From: Janibacter sp. Soil728 | GTDB taxonomy: Bacteria > Actinomycetota > Actinomycetes > Actinomycetales > Dermatophilaceae | Length of the DNA stretch: 64,000 nucleotides | Assembly (NCBI RefSeq): GCF_001428305.1 | Contig: NZ_LMRZ01000006.1 | Coordinates: 395,736 to 459,735, forward strand | Direction: 5' to 3' | Shown here: positions 26,785 through 35,850 of the stretch, one piece after another | Layout: every line of letters begins with the position of its first letter | Numbering within the stretch: the stretch's first letter is position 1 | Translations under genes and position numbers: made by a program | Notes under the pieces: generated by a model | Seen by the model: the letters and a program-made list of their open reading frames with translations, nothing else | What the model was told of the DNA's origin: nothing | The model's database searches: none

Positions 26785-26790
26785 AACGTA
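26785..26790 (-). promoter_or_regulatory. -10 box TACGTT of the leaderless epimerase promoter
   Basis: TACGTT on the minus strand, six bases, then ATG 26778. GGAGGC lies immediately before the ATG but with no usable spacing. Confidence 0.5.
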
Positions 26791-26842
26791 CGGCGAAAAC
26801 CCGGTGGTCGGTTGTCGGTGGCGTACGGCACGATGGTCCGTC

Positions 26843-28159
26843 GTGACCACCCTGCCCAAGGACCTGCCTGCCCACGAGATCGGGCCCGGCCTGCGAGGGT
26901 TCTGGCAGGCACTGCCGCGCGAAGGGAGATTCCTCCTCTCCACGGTCGCCCTCCAGCACCTCGGCCGGGGCATGACCCTGCCCTTCACCGTCATCTACCT
27001 GCACGAGGTGCGTCACCTCTCCCTCGACACCGCGGGCATGATCATGGCCCTGCTCGCCCTCGTGGCCGCCGTCATGGCCGGCCCGATGGGCAGCCTCACC
27101 GACCGGTTCGGCGCCCGGTGGATGCTCATCGCCTCCGGGGTCTGCCAGAGCCTGGGCGCCGTGGCGATGGGCTTCGCCACCGGGCTCCCCCTCGCCATCA
27201 CCGGCGCCGTCTTCATGGGCCTGTCGGCGAGCATCGGCTGGTCCGCGGCCAACACCTTCATCTCCGCGCTCGTGCGCGGCCCCCTGCGCCAGCGCTACTT
27301 CGGCGTCAACTTCGCCCTGCTCAACCTCGGCATCGGGGCAGGCGGGCTCATCGCCGGGGCCTTCGTCGACGTCCACGCGCCGATCACCTTCGAGCTGATC
27401 TTCCTCGTCGACGCCGTCCTCGTGCTCATCCCCGGGATCTGGCTGCTGGGCCCCCTTCGTCATGTGCACGCCCGGGCCACGGCGCCCGAGGACGACGGCC
27501 CCATGCCCAGCTACGCCACGGTGCTGCGTCTGCCGGGCATGCGCTGGGTGCTGCTCCTGGCGGTCGTGTCGAGCTTCGTCGGCTACGGCCAGTTCGAGGC
27601 CGGCGTCCCCGCCTTCGCCCGCTCCATCTCGCAGGTGAGCACCGAGACGATCGGCGTGCTCTTCGCGGCCAACACCGTGGTCATCGTGCTCCTGCAGTTC
27701 TGGGTCCTGCAGCGCATCGACGGCCACCGCCGCACCCGGGTGGGGCTGGTCATGCTCGTCCTCTGGTTCGGCGCCTGGGGTGCGATGGGCCTGAGCGGGC
27801 TGCTCCCCGCGACCCTGACCGCGGCCATGCTCGTCGTGCTCTTCGGTGCGCTCTTCGGTCTCGGGGAGACTCTCCTGCAGCCGACCCTGCCGGCGATCAC
27901 CAACGACATGGCACCCGACCACCTGCGTGGCCGGGTCAACGCCGCCCAGTCGACCGCCTTCATGTCCGGCGGGGTCCTCGGCCCGCTCGTGGCCGGCGTC
28001 CTGCTCGACCGTGGCCTGGGCGGCCTCTTCATCGGCCTGATCATCGGCGGGCTCGTCGTCACCGGATGGCTGCTGCTGCGGCTCGAGCGGATCATCAGCC
28101 CCGAGGTCAACGGCGTGCCGACCGCCGCGGCGAGCACCGTGAGCGCGAGCGCGGGATAG
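26843..28159 (+). CDS. MFS transporter
   Basis: A 438-residue, 12-helix transporter read from GTG 26843. Features are LSTVALQHLGRGMTLPFTVIYLHEV in helix 1, the motif MGSLTDRFGARWMLIASG, and a long final cytoplasmic tail. It resembles MdtH/MDR-type exporters. No ribosome binding site is seen; CACGAT eight bases upstream might be a leaderless -10 box, which is weaker than at other genes here. It diverges from the epimerase across 64 bases. Confidence 0.82.
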   Translation: MTTLPKDLPAHEIGPGLRGFWQALPREGRFLLSTVALQHLGRGMTLPFTVIYLHEVRHLSLDTAGMIMALLALVAAVMAGPMGSLTDRFGARWMLIASGVCQSLGAVAMGFATGLPLAITGAVFMGLSASIGWSAANTFISALVRGPLRQRYFGVNFALLNLGIGAGGLIAGAFVDVHAPITFELIFLVDAVLVLIPGIWLLGPLRHVHARATAPEDDGPMPSYATVLRLPGMRWVLLLAVVSSFVGYGQFEAGVPAFARSISQVSTETIGVLFAANTVVIVLLQFWVLQRIDGHRRTRVGLVMLVLWFGAWGAMGLSGLLPATLTAAMLVVLFGALFGLGETLLQPTLPAITNDMAPDHLRGRVNAAQSTAFMSGGVLGPLVAGVLLDRGLGGLFIGLIIGGLVVTGWLLLRLERIISPEVNGVPTAAASTVSASAG

Positions 28160-28191
28160 CCGCCCGGTCCAAGGCGCCGGCCACGGTCGAC

Positions 28192-28197
28192 TACCGT
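28192..28197 (+). promoter_or_regulatory. -10 box TACCGT of the leaderless helicase-associated gene promoter
   Basis: TACCGT, six bases, then GTG 28204; no ribosome binding site. It gives this gene its own promoter although the MFS gene ends only 44 bases upstream. Confidence 0.6.
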
Positions 28198-28203
28198 GAG
28201 TCG

Positions 28204-30405
28204 GTGCGCTCCCTCGCCGAGGACATCCGCCACCGCACCGACGAGGAGCTGGTGGCCCTGCTGGAGCTACGACCGGATCTGGCCCGGCCGCAGCCCGCTG
28301 ACCTCACCGCCCTCGCTGCTCGTGCCAGTACCCGCGCCTCCACGGCCCGCGCCGTCGATCACCTCGACCTGCCGCACCTGGCTGCCCTCCAGGCCTGCGC
28401 CATCACCGGGACCACCGACGCCATGGCGATCGCGCCCCTGCTCGGCATGGACGAAGGGAGCACCGCAGCCCTCCTCCAGGACCTCACCACAGCGGCGCTG
28501 CTCTGGCGCTCGAGCGAGGGGACGCTCTTGTCCCGGACGGTCAGCGATGTCCTCGGACCGCACCCCGCGGGGCTGGGGCCGACGGCCGAGACGGTCGGGC
28601 ACTCCCTCCCCCGCGACCTCCCGGGAGCGCTCGAGCGGCTGACTGCGCAGGAGCGGCAGATCCTCGAGCGGATCGCCCGCCACGGCCCGAGCGCGGCAGT
28701 GCCGGCCGATCCCGAGGGACGCGCCGGCCAGGCCGTCACCGGCCTCATCGATGCAGGCCTGGTCGTCGCCCCCGACGCTCAGCACGTCCTGCTCCCCCGC
28801 GAGGTCGGCCTGCTCGTGCGCGGGGGTCGCATCCTCGACCCCGCGCCCGGCACCGACGCCGCGAGCGCCCGAGCACTCGACCCCGACGACGCCGACAGCG
28901 CAGCGACCGCCAGCGCCACCGAGGTCGTCGCACTCGTCGACGAGCTGCTCGACCGGGTCGACGACCTGCGCCCGAGGGTCCTGCGCAGCGGCGGCCTGGC
29001 CGTCCGCGACCTGCGCAACCTCGCCGGTCGCGTCGACCTCGACGAGGCGAGCGCCACCTTCCTCCTGGAGCTGGCACTCGGCGCCGGACTCCTCGGCGAC
29101 GACCACGCGCTCGAACCGACCTGGCGCCTCACGACGACGGTCGACGAGTGGCGGGCCCTGCCGCCGGCCAGCCGGTGGGTCGGGCTGTCCGGACCCTGGC
29201 TGCGGTCCCTGCGTGCCAGCGTGGTGCCGGCCCCCGAGGACGGCGGCCGGGTCAACGCCCTGTCCGAGGGCCTGGTGTGGCCGCCGGTGCGGGCCCTGCG
29301 CCGCGAGCTGCTCGAGATCCTTGCCGACCTACCGCCGGGCAGCTCGCCCGACGGCGCGGAGATGATGGAGCGACTGCGGCACGGCCGTCCCCGACGGATG
29401 CCGCACGGCGCCGACGAGGCCGTCGCCGCTCTCCTGCGTGAGGGCGAGCAGCTCGGTGTCACCGGCCGGGGAGCGCTCGGCTCCTTCGGTCGGCTGCTGC
29501 TCAGCGACGAGGTGGCCGCCGGCCACCTGCTCGAGACCCTGGTACCCGAGCCCGTCGACCGGCTGCTCCTGCAGGCCGACCTGACGGCTGTCGTCCCCGG
29601 GACTCCCGTGCCCGAGCTCGCGGCGCTGCTGCGACGCAGCGCCACGCTCGAGTCGCGCGGTGGCGCCAGCGTGCACCGCTTCACCGAGACCTCCCTGCGG
29701 TCCGCCCTGGACTCCGGCTGGACCGCCGACGAGCTGCTCGAGACGCTCGCCCGCTTCAGCCCCAGCCCCGTCCCGCAGCCGCTCGACTACCTCGTGCGCG
29801 ATGTCGCACGACGCCACGGCCAGCTGCGGGTCGGCAGCGCCGGCAGCTACCTGCGCAGCGACGACTCCACCCACCTCGAGGCACTGCTCACCCACCGCGA
29901 CCTGAGCCACCTGCAGCTGCGCCAGCTCGCACCGACCGTGCTCGTCTCACCCGTGGGGCCGACCGTGCTGCTGGAGTCGCTGCGCGAGGTCGGCGCCGTC
30001 CCGGCGCTCGAAGGCTCTGGCGGTGTGGTCGCGAGCAAGCCCGCCGCACCACGCATCACGCCCCGCCGCGAGCGCCCGGTCACCGAGGTCGCCCCGGAGC
30101 CGTCCACCGAGGTGCTCGCCCGTCTGCGCGAGGGCGAGGCCCGGGCAGACAAGCAGCGCAACACCCCGCACGACGGTGCACCGACGATCCCGGCGCTCGA
30201 CCCTGCGAGCAGCTCCGCACTCCTGCGCGAGGCCGCTGCCGACCGGCTCCCGGTCTGGCTCGGGGTCACCGACGCGGTCGGGTCGACCCGCCGCTTCGTC
30301 TTCCACCCCACCACGGTCGACGGCGGTCGCATCATCGGCGAGGTCGACGGCCAGCCGCAGGTCTTCAGCCTCCACCGCATCACCGGTGTCGTCATCGAGG
30401 GCTGA
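28204..30405 (+). CDS. Helicase-associated (XPB-partner) protein, Rv0862c-like
   Basis: A 733-residue Leu/Ala/Arg-rich protein from GTG 28204. It lacks Walker motifs. The N-terminus (VRSLAEDIRHRTDEELVALLELRPDLARPQPADLTALAARASTR in successive short helices) and a C-terminal region with winged-helix-like repeats (PLDYLVRDVARRHGQLRVGSAGSYLRSDD) match the actinobacterial helicase-associated domain family that neighbours ERCC3/XPB helicase in mycobacteria (Rv0862c next to Rv0861c). The XPB gene lies about 1.5 kb downstream here, separated by two genes. A DNA-repair partner role is inferred from this synteny. Confidence 0.78.
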   Translation: MRSLAEDIRHRTDEELVALLELRPDLARPQPADLTALAARASTRASTARAVDHLDLPHLAALQACAITGTTDAMAIAPLLGMDEGSTAALLQDLTTAALLWRSSEGTLLSRTVSDVLGPHPAGLGPTAETVGHSLPRDLPGALERLTAQERQILERIARHGPSAAVPADPEGRAGQAVTGLIDAGLVVAPDAQHVLLPREVGLLVRGGRILDPAPGTDAASARALDPDDADSAATASATEVVALVDELLDRVDDLRPRVLRSGGLAVRDLRNLAGRVDLDEASATFLLELALGAGLLGDDHALEPTWRLTTTVDEWRALPPASRWVGLSGPWLRSLRASVVPAPEDGGRVNALSEGLVWPPVRALRRELLEILADLPPGSSPDGAEMMERLRHGRPRRMPHGADEAVAALLREGEQLGVTGRGALGSFGRLLLSDEVAAGHLLETLVPEPVDRLLLQADLTAVVPGTPVPELAALLRRSATLESRGGASVHRFTETSLRSALDSGWTADELLETLARFSPSPVPQPLDYLVRDVARRHGQLRVGSAGSYLRSDDSTHLEALLTHRDLSHLQLRQLAPTVLVSPVGPTVLLESLREVGAVPALEGSGGVVASKPAAPRITPRRERPVTEVAPEPSTEVLARLREGEARADKQRNTPHDGAPTIPALDPASSSALLREAAADRLPVWLGVTDAVGSTRRFVFHPTTVDGGRIIGEVDGQPQVFSLHRITGVVIEG

Positions 30406-30432
30406 GCCAGCCCCCTTCGTCGTCCGGCCTCG

Positions 30433-31371
30433 TCAGGCTCCGGCGAGCGCCTTGACCACGCGCGAGGGCGACGGCTTGCCGAGCTGCTGCGCCATCCACA
30501 CGCTCGTCTCGACCAGGGCGTCGAGGTCGACGCCGGTCTCCACGCCGGCACCGTCGAGCATCCAGACGAGGTCCTCGGTCGCGAGGTTGCCGGTCGCCGA
30601 CTTGGCGTAGGGGCAGCCGCCCAGGCCTCCGGTGGAGGCGTCGACGACACTCACCCCGGCGCGCAGCGCGGTCAGGGTGTTGGCCAGCGCCTGGCCGTAG
30701 GTGTCGTGGAAGTGCACGCCGACCCGGTCCACGCCGATGCCGCGCTTGCCCAGCTCGGCCAGCAGCGCCTCGACGTGCCCCGCGGTGCCCGTACCGATGG
30801 TGTCGCCGATCGACAGCTGGTCGCAGCCGAGGTCCATCAGCTCGGCGCACGCATCGGCGACCTGGCCCACGGGCACCGGCCCCTCCCACGGGTCGCCGAA
30901 GCACATCGACACATAGGCGCGCACCCACAGGCCCGAGTCCTGCGCCCGCTTGACCACGGGCTTGAACATCTCGACCGACTCCTCCCGGGAGCGACCGAGG
31001 TTCTTCTGCGCGAAGGTCTCGGTCGCGCTGCCGAAGATCGCGACTGCCCCGACACCCGCCTCGAGGGCCCGGTCCAGTCCGCGCTCGTTGGGCACGAGCA
31101 CGGGACGAAGGGGGCCGCGCCCCACCTCGCCCAGCTCGGCCAGGAGCTCGGTGGCATCCGCCAGCTGCGGCACCCACTTCGGTGAGACGAAGGAGGTCGT
31201 CTCGACGGTCTCCAGGCCGGCGGCGACCAGCCGGCGCACGAACTGCGCCTTGACCTCGGTGGGCACGACGCCCTTCTCGTTCTGCAGACCATCACGCGCG
31301 CCGACCTCGTAGATCGTCACCCGGGAGGGCAGGTCGGTCATCGGCTCGGTCTGCGGCAGTGCACGGCTCAT
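30433..31371 (-). CDS. Hydroxymethylglutaryl-CoA lyase-like enzyme
   Basis: A 312-residue TIM-barrel HMGL-like protein: VTIYEVGARDGLQNEKGVVPT (catalytic Arg-Asp), VETTSFVSPKWVPQL, VHFHDTYGQALANTL (metal His pair) and DASTGGLGGCPYAKSATGNLATED with the active-site Cys loop. It would cleave HMG-CoA to acetoacetate and acetyl-CoA in leucine breakdown; no other leucine genes are in view, so a related acyl-CoA lyase is possible. ATG 31371 is preceded by CATAGT with six bases between, suggesting a leaderless transcript. The long frame to 31464 is not used. Confidence 0.88.
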   Translation of the reverse strand: MSRALPQTEPMTDLPSRVTIYEVGARDGLQNEKGVVPTEVKAQFVRRLVAAGLETVETTSFVSPKWVPQLADATELLAELGEVGRGPLRPVLVPNERGLDRALEAGVGAVAIFGSATETFAQKNLGRSREESVEMFKPVVKRAQDSGLWVRAYVSMCFGDPWEGPVPVGQVADACAELMDLGCDQLSIGDTIGTGTAGHVEALLAELGKRGIGVDRVGVHFHDTYGQALANTLTALRAGVSVVDASTGGLGGCPYAKSATGNLATEDLVWMLDGAGVETGVDLDALVETSVWMAQQLGKPSPSRVVKALAGA

Positions 31372-31377
31372 GAGTCC

Positions 31378-31400
31378 ACTATGGCGCATCACGTACCGTT
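31378..31400. promoter_or_regulatory. Divergent promoters for the lyase and DUF4190 genes
   Basis: CATAGT (minus strand, 31378-31383) lies six bases before the lyase ATG; TACCGT (plus, 31395-31400) is a -10 candidate for the DUF4190 gene with a 40-base leader holding GGGAGGA. Confidence 0.5.
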
Positions 31401-31441
31401 GGCACGGGCCTGCCGCAGCGGGCCAGGGAGGACACCGCAGC

Positions 31442-31915
31442 ATGAGCAACGACCCGTACCCCAACGAGCGGCCTGACCCGCGAGGCGATGACCCGTACTC
31501 GTCGGACCCGTACTCGTCAGACCCGTACTCGTCGGATCCCTATGTCCGGGGCGGCGCCTCGGGCCAGCCGCAGCTGCCCGCGTACGAGCCCGGCCGCTCC
31601 GCGCCCCTCCCCCCGCCGCCGGGCCAACCGATGCCGCCGCCCTACCTCTACCCGGCGGTCCAGCAGACCCCGACCAACACCTCCGCGATCGTGCTGATCG
31701 TCTTGTCGTCGCTGTCGATCCTCACCGGGTACTGCTGCTACATCGGCATCCCCGGCCTCGTGCTGGGCATCCTCGGCGTGACCAAGCAGGCGACCGACCC
31801 TGAGGGCGCGGCCAAGCTGACCAAGATCGGCTGGATCAGCTTCGGGGCGCTGATCGGCCTCACCGTCCTGGTCGTCGGCGGCGCCATCCTCCTCGCCGTC
31901 CTCTCGGAGGCGTGA
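31442..31915 (+). CDS. DUF4190-type membrane protein with DPYSS repeats
   Basis: A 157-residue protein: a disordered N-terminal half with three tandem DPYSS units encoded by 15-base repeats (about 31489-31540) and a proline-rich stretch (PLPPPPGQPMPPPYLYP), followed by two transmembrane helices (about 82-112 and 131-155) with CCYIGIPGLVLGILGVTKQ between them. This is the usual DUF4190 plan, function unknown. It lies one base upstream of the XPB helicase gene with a GGAGG site shared across the junction, so the two are co-expressed. Confidence 0.8.
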   Translation: MSNDPYPNERPDPRGDDPYSSDPYSSDPYSSDPYVRGGASGQPQLPAYEPGRSAPLPPPPGQPMPPPYLYPAVQQTPTNTSAIVLIVLSSLSILTGYCCYIGIPGLVLGILGVTKQATDPEGAAKLTKIGWISFGALIGLTVLVVGGAILLAVLSEA

Positions 31916-31916
31916 C

Positions 31917-33551
31917 ATGGCACTCGACGGCGCGCTCATCGTCCAGAGCGACAAGACCCTCCTGCTCGAGGTGGACCACGAGCGCTCGGCCGACGCGCGC
32001 CGGGCCATCGCCCCCTTCGCCGAGCTGGAGCGGGCCCCGGAGCACATCCACACCTACCGCGTGACCCCGCTGGGTCTGTGGAACGCCCGCGCTGCGGGCC
32101 ACGACGCCGAGCAGGTCGTCAACGCCCTGATCACCCACTCGCGCTACCCGGTGCCGCAGGCCCTGCTCGTCGACATCGCCGAGACCATGGACCGCTACGG
32201 CCGGCTCGTGCTGGAGAAGGATGGTGAGCAGCTCATCCTGCGCACCACCGACCGCGCGGTGCTCACCGAGGTCATGCGGCACAAGAAGATCACGCCGCTC
32301 CTCGGCGAGATGCTCTCCCCCGACGAGGTCGTCGTCCACCCCTCGGAGCGAGGCACCCTCAAGCAGGAGCTGCTCAAGGTGGGCTGGCCCGCGGAGGACC
32401 GCGCCGGCTATGTCGACGGCGAGGCGCACCCCATCGACCTGCTCGAGGACGGCTGGTCCCTGCGGCCCTACCAGCAGCAGGCGGTCGACGGGTTCTGGGA
32501 CGGCGGCTCCGGCGTCGTCGTGCTGCCCTGCGGCGCCGGCAAGACGCTCGTCGGCGCGGCGGCGATGGCTGCCGCCAAGGCGACCACCCTCATCCTCGTG
32601 ACCAACACGGTGAGCGCGCGGCAGTGGAAGCAGGAGCTGCTCCAGCGCACCACGCTGACCGAGGAGGAGATCGGCGAGTACTCCGGTGCCCGCAAGGAGA
32701 TCCGACCGGTCACCATCGCGACCTACCAGGTCCTCACGCTCAAGAGGAAGGGGATCTACCCCCACCTCGACCTGCTCGATGCCCGGGACTGGGGCCTGGT
32801 CGTCTACGACGAGGTCCACCTGCTGCCGGCCCCGATCTTCCGGATGACCGCGGACCTGCAGGCCCGTCGTCGCCTCGGCCTGACCGCGACGCTCGTGCGT
32901 GAGGACGGCCGCGAGGCCGATGTCTTCTCGCTCATCGGGCCCAAGCGCTTCGACGCGCCGTGGAAGGACATCGAGGCGCAGGGCTACATCGCACCCGCGG
33001 ACTGCGTCGAGGTGCGGGTGACCCTCACCGACGCCGAGCGGATGGCCTACGCGACGGCCGAGGCAGAGGACCGCTACCGGCTCGCGTCGTGCTCGCCGGT
33101 CAAGCTCGGCGTCGTGCGCACCATCGTCGACCAGCACCGGGGTGAGCCCACGCTCGTCATCGGGCAGTACCTCGACCAGCTCCACGAGCTCGCCGAGCAG
33201 CTCGACGCCGACCTCATCACGGGTGAGACCCCCGTCAAGCAGCGTCAGGAGCTCTTCGCCGACTTCCGCGAAGGGAGGTCCAACCTCCTCGTCGTGTCCA
33301 AGGTGGCCAACTTCTCCGTCGACCTGCCCGAGGCGAGCGTGGCGGTCCAGGTCAGCGGCACCTTCGGCTCACGCCAGGAGGAGGCCCAGCGTCTGGGCCG
33401 GGTGCTGCGACCCAAGGAGGACGGCCGCACCGCGCACTTCTACACCGTCGTTACACGCGACACCGTCGACGCGGAGTTCGCCTCGCACCGGCAGCGCTTC
33501 CTCGCCGAGCAGGGCTACGCCTACCGGATCCTCGACGCCGACGACCTGTAG
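31917..33551 (+). CDS. XPB/ERCC3-type DNA helicase
   Basis: A 544-residue superfamily 2 3'-5' helicase. An N-terminal DUF/damage-recognition region (1-175) precedes the helicase core: LRPYQQQAVDGFW (Q-like), Walker A PCGAGKT (Lys209), TNTVSARQWKQEL, VVYDEVHLLPAP (DEVH 298-301), LGLTATLVREDG, and C-terminal motifs LVVSKVANFSVDLPEASVAVQVSGTFGSRQEEAQRLGRVLRP with the arginine finger. Homologues are found in mycobacteria (Rv0861c) and act on repair-like substrates. Length is normal. Confidence 0.92.
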   Translation: MALDGALIVQSDKTLLLEVDHERSADARRAIAPFAELERAPEHIHTYRVTPLGLWNARAAGHDAEQVVNALITHSRYPVPQALLVDIAETMDRYGRLVLEKDGEQLILRTTDRAVLTEVMRHKKITPLLGEMLSPDEVVVHPSERGTLKQELLKVGWPAEDRAGYVDGEAHPIDLLEDGWSLRPYQQQAVDGFWDGGSGVVVLPCGAGKTLVGAAAMAAAKATTLILVTNTVSARQWKQELLQRTTLTEEEIGEYSGARKEIRPVTIATYQVLTLKRKGIYPHLDLLDARDWGLVVYDEVHLLPAPIFRMTADLQARRRLGLTATLVREDGREADVFSLIGPKRFDAPWKDIEAQGYIAPADCVEVRVTLTDAERMAYATAEAEDRYRLASCSPVKLGVVRTIVDQHRGEPTLVIGQYLDQLHELAEQLDADLITGETPVKQRQELFADFREGRSNLLVVSKVANFSVDLPEASVAVQVSGTFGSRQEEAQRLGRVLRPKEDGRTAHFYTVVTRDTVDAEFASHRQRFLAEQGYAYRILDADDL

Positions 33552-33587
33552 ACCACGCACGGCGCGCCGCGCGCACCCCCCTTCGCA

Positions 33588-33684
33588 CCGAACGTGCATT
33601 CCCCTATGGCAATGCAACCCGAACGTGCATTCCCCTATGGCAATGCAACCCGAACGTGCATTCCCCTATGGCAATGCACGTTCG
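33588..33684. repeat. Three tandem 31-bp copies of the CATTGCC hairpin repeat (cluster 2)
   Basis: Three units start at 33590, 33621 and 33652 with a period of 31 bases; each holds ATTCCCCTATGGCAAT. The last unit forms a 15-bp hairpin with one mismatch: arms 33651-33665 and 33670-33684, loop CTAT. It lies between the convergent XPB and ehuA genes and could act as a bidirectional terminator. Orientation is opposite to clusters 1 and 3. Confidence 0.85.
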
Positions 33685-33690
33685 GCGGGG

Positions 33691-34497
33691 TCAGAGGATC
33701 GAGTCGAGGAACTTGCGGGTGCGCTCGTGGGTCGGGTTGGCGAGGATGTCGGTGGGCGCACCCTGCTCGACGATCTGACCACCGTCGAACATCATCACCT
33801 TGTGCGAGACGTCGCGGGCGAACTGCATCTCGTGGGTGACGATGAGCATCGAGATGTCCGTGGTGTCCGCGACATCGCGCAGCACCGCGAGCACGTCACC
33901 GACGAGCTCGGGGTCGAGCGCCGACGTGACCTCGTCGAGCAGCAGGATCTTGGGGTCCATCGCGAGCGCCCGGGCGATCGCGACGCGCTGCTTCTGACCA
34001 CCTGACAGCCGGCTCGGGTGCTCCTCGGCCCGGTCCTTCAGCCCCACCTGGTCGAGCAGTGCAAGACCGCGATCGCGCGCCTCCTCCTTGCCCCGACCCA
34101 GCACGTGCACCTGGGCCTCGGTCACGTTGTCGATGACCGACATGTTGGGGAAGAGGTTGAAGTGCTGGAAGACCATGCCGATCTGCTTGCGCGTCGCGGC
34201 GACCTGCTTCTCCCTCAGGCGGATCCGCTTGCCGTCGCGACGATCGTGGGTGAGCGGCTTGCCGTCGATCCAGATGTAGCCGTCGGTGAGCTCCTCGAGG
34301 GTCATCACCAGGCGCAGGATCGTCGTCTTGCCGGACCCGCTCGGCCCGATGAGCGTGACCCGCTCGCCCGGCGCGACGTCGAAGTTGAGGCCCGACAGGA
34401 CCGTGTGGTCGCCGAACTTCTTCTGGACCCCCTCGAAGCGGATGACGGGCGGCACTGCGGACGAAGGGGGTGTCCCCCCGGTCGGGTCAGTAGACAA
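33691..34497 (-). CDS. ehuA: ABC transporter ATP-binding protein, ectoine/hydroxyectoine type (EhuA)
   Basis: A 268-residue ATPase: Walker A GPSGSGKTT about residues 50-58, Q-loop MVFQHFNLFPNMSV, signature LSGGQKQR and Walker B ILLLDEVTSALD. The insertion DRRDGKRIRLREKQVAATRKQ before the Q-loop is typical of EhuA among polar amino-acid ATPases. Start TTG 34497 lies inside the end of ehuD (11-base overlap); a GTG at about 34460 would also be possible. Last gene of the ehuBCDA operon. Confidence 0.82.
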   Translation of the reverse strand: MSTDPTGGTPPSSAVPPVIRFEGVQKKFGDHTVLSGLNFDVAPGERVTLIGPSGSGKTTILRLVMTLEELTDGYIWIDGKPLTHDRRDGKRIRLREKQVAATRKQIGMVFQHFNLFPNMSVIDNVTEAQVHVLGRGKEEARDRGLALLDQVGLKDRAEEHPSRLSGGQKQRVAIARALAMDPKILLLDEVTSALDPELVGDVLAVLRDVADTTDISMLIVTHEMQFARDVSHKVMMFDGGQIVEQGAPTDILANPTHERTRKFLDSIL

Positions 34498-35152
34498 GGG
34501 CTTTTTCCAATCTGCGAACGGCGAGGGCGGTGACGAGACTGGCCACGAGGAAGATCAGGCCGGCGATCGTGAAGGCCTCGTTGTAGCGGAAGGTGTTGTT
34601 GCCGGCCTGCTGGGCGACGGTGACCATCTCCAGGACCGAGATCGCAAAGAGGTACGGGGTGTCCTTGAACATCGAGATCGTCCAGTTGCCCAGCGACGGG
34701 AGGGTCGCCCGCATGGCCTGGGGCAGCACGATCGCCCGCCAGGTCCGAGCCTGCGGCAGGCTGAGAGCCCGCGAGGCCTCCCACTGACCGCGGTCGACCG
34801 ACCCGATGCCGGCGATGAAGGACTCGGCCATGTAGGTCGAGTAGTGCACCCCGATGACGACGGTGCCGACCCACAGCAGGTTCCAGTCGACCGGGACGAG
34901 GAAGCTCGCGAAGACCAGCTGGACGATGAGCGGAGTCATCCTGATGACGTCCATGACCCACCGGACCGGCCGGGCGATGACGGAGGGGGTCACCTGGGTG
35001 ATCAGGGCCAGCGAGAGTCCGAGCACGACTGCGACGATCGTGCCCACGACCGTGACGAGGAGGGTGACCTTGACGAAGGCGGTGAGCAGCTCGGGCAGCA
35101 GGTCCGCGGCTGCCTGCCAGCTCCAGAACTGGTCGAAGGTGATCGCAGGCAT
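34487..35152 (-). CDS. ehuD: ABC transporter permease EhuD
   Basis: A 221-residue polar amino-acid-type permease with about five helices and the EAA loop ESFIAGIGSVDRGQWEASRALSLPQARTWRAIVLPQA. It pairs with EhuC to form the heterodimeric channel. ATG 35152 overlaps the ehuC stop by 1-3 bases. Confidence 0.85.
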   Translation of the reverse strand: MPAITFDQFWSWQAAADLLPELLTAFVKVTLLVTVVGTIVAVVLGLSLALITQVTPSVIARPVRWVMDVIRMTPLIVQLVFASFLVPVDWNLLWVGTVVIGVHYSTYMAESFIAGIGSVDRGQWEASRALSLPQARTWRAIVLPQAMRATLPSLGNWTISMFKDTPYLFAISVLEMVTVAQQAGNNTFRYNEAFTIAGLIFLVASLVTALAVRRLEKALVY

Positions 35153-35850
35153 CACAGTGCCGCCCCCGCACTCGCGTGGGCGCTGCCGGCGGGCAGCCCC
35201 AGACGTCGTCTGGCCCGCTTCTCCAGGACCCGCAGGCCGAAGGAGAAGACCAGGGCGATGAGGTAGTAGAGGAGCAGACCGATGCTGTACGCGAAGATCG
35301 TCGTGGTGTCGATCCGCAGCTCGTCGATCTGGTAGCCGAGGTCCTGCAACCCGATGAAGAGGGCGACCGCCGTGCCCTTGATGAGCATGACGAGCAGGTT
35401 GTTGTACCCCGAGAGCATGAGGACCCAGGCCTGCGGCCAGATGATCCGTCGCATCCGGGTGACCCGGGACATGTTGAGTGCGGTCGCACCCTCCCACTGG
35501 CCCTTGTCGACCGCGTTGATCGAGCCGCGGACCACCTCGGCACCGTAGGCGCCGTAGTTGAGGCCGAGGGCGATGACGCCGGTGAGCACGGCGTCCATGC
35601 TCACCCCGAACAGGGGCATGACGTAGTACAGCCAGAAGAGCTGGACGACGAGCGAGGTGCCGCGGAAGAACTCGACGACGATGGTCGACAGCCAGCGCAG
35701 GGGCGCTGCCGGGCTGATGCTCAGCAGCCCGAAGACCACCGAGACGAGGAAGGCCACGAGTGCCCCGCCGAGGGTGAGCTGGAGCGTGATGGACACGCCC
35801 TCGCCCAGCCTCGGCAGGGCATCACGGAGCGCCTCGAGGTTCTCGGTCAC
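35152..35850 (-). CDS. ehuC: ABC transporter permease EhuC
   Basis: A 232-residue permease, the second channel subunit, with EAA loop AEVVRGSINAVDKGQWEGATALNMSRVTRMRRIIWPQA and a charged C-terminus. GTG 35850 overlaps the ehuB stop by 4 bases. Confidence 0.85.
   Translation of the reverse strand: MTENLEALRDALPRLGEGVSITLQLTLGGALVAFLVSVVFGLLSISPAAPLRWLSTIVVEFFRGTSLVVQLFWLYYVMPLFGVSMDAVLTGVIALGLNYGAYGAEVVRGSINAVDKGQWEGATALNMSRVTRMRRIIWPQAWVLMLSGYNNLLVMLIKGTAVALFIGLQDLGYQIDELRIDTTTIFAYSIGLLLYYLIALVFSFGLRVLEKRARRRLGLPAGSAHASAGAAL

Noticed and set aside
31489-31540. 15-base tandem repeats as a mobile or regulatory repeat
   Set aside because: They are in frame and encode DPYSS units of a disordered tail; ordinary coding repeat.
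33588-33684. CRISPR-like array
   Set aside because: The 31-base units are contiguous with no unique spacers; it is a tandem repeat.
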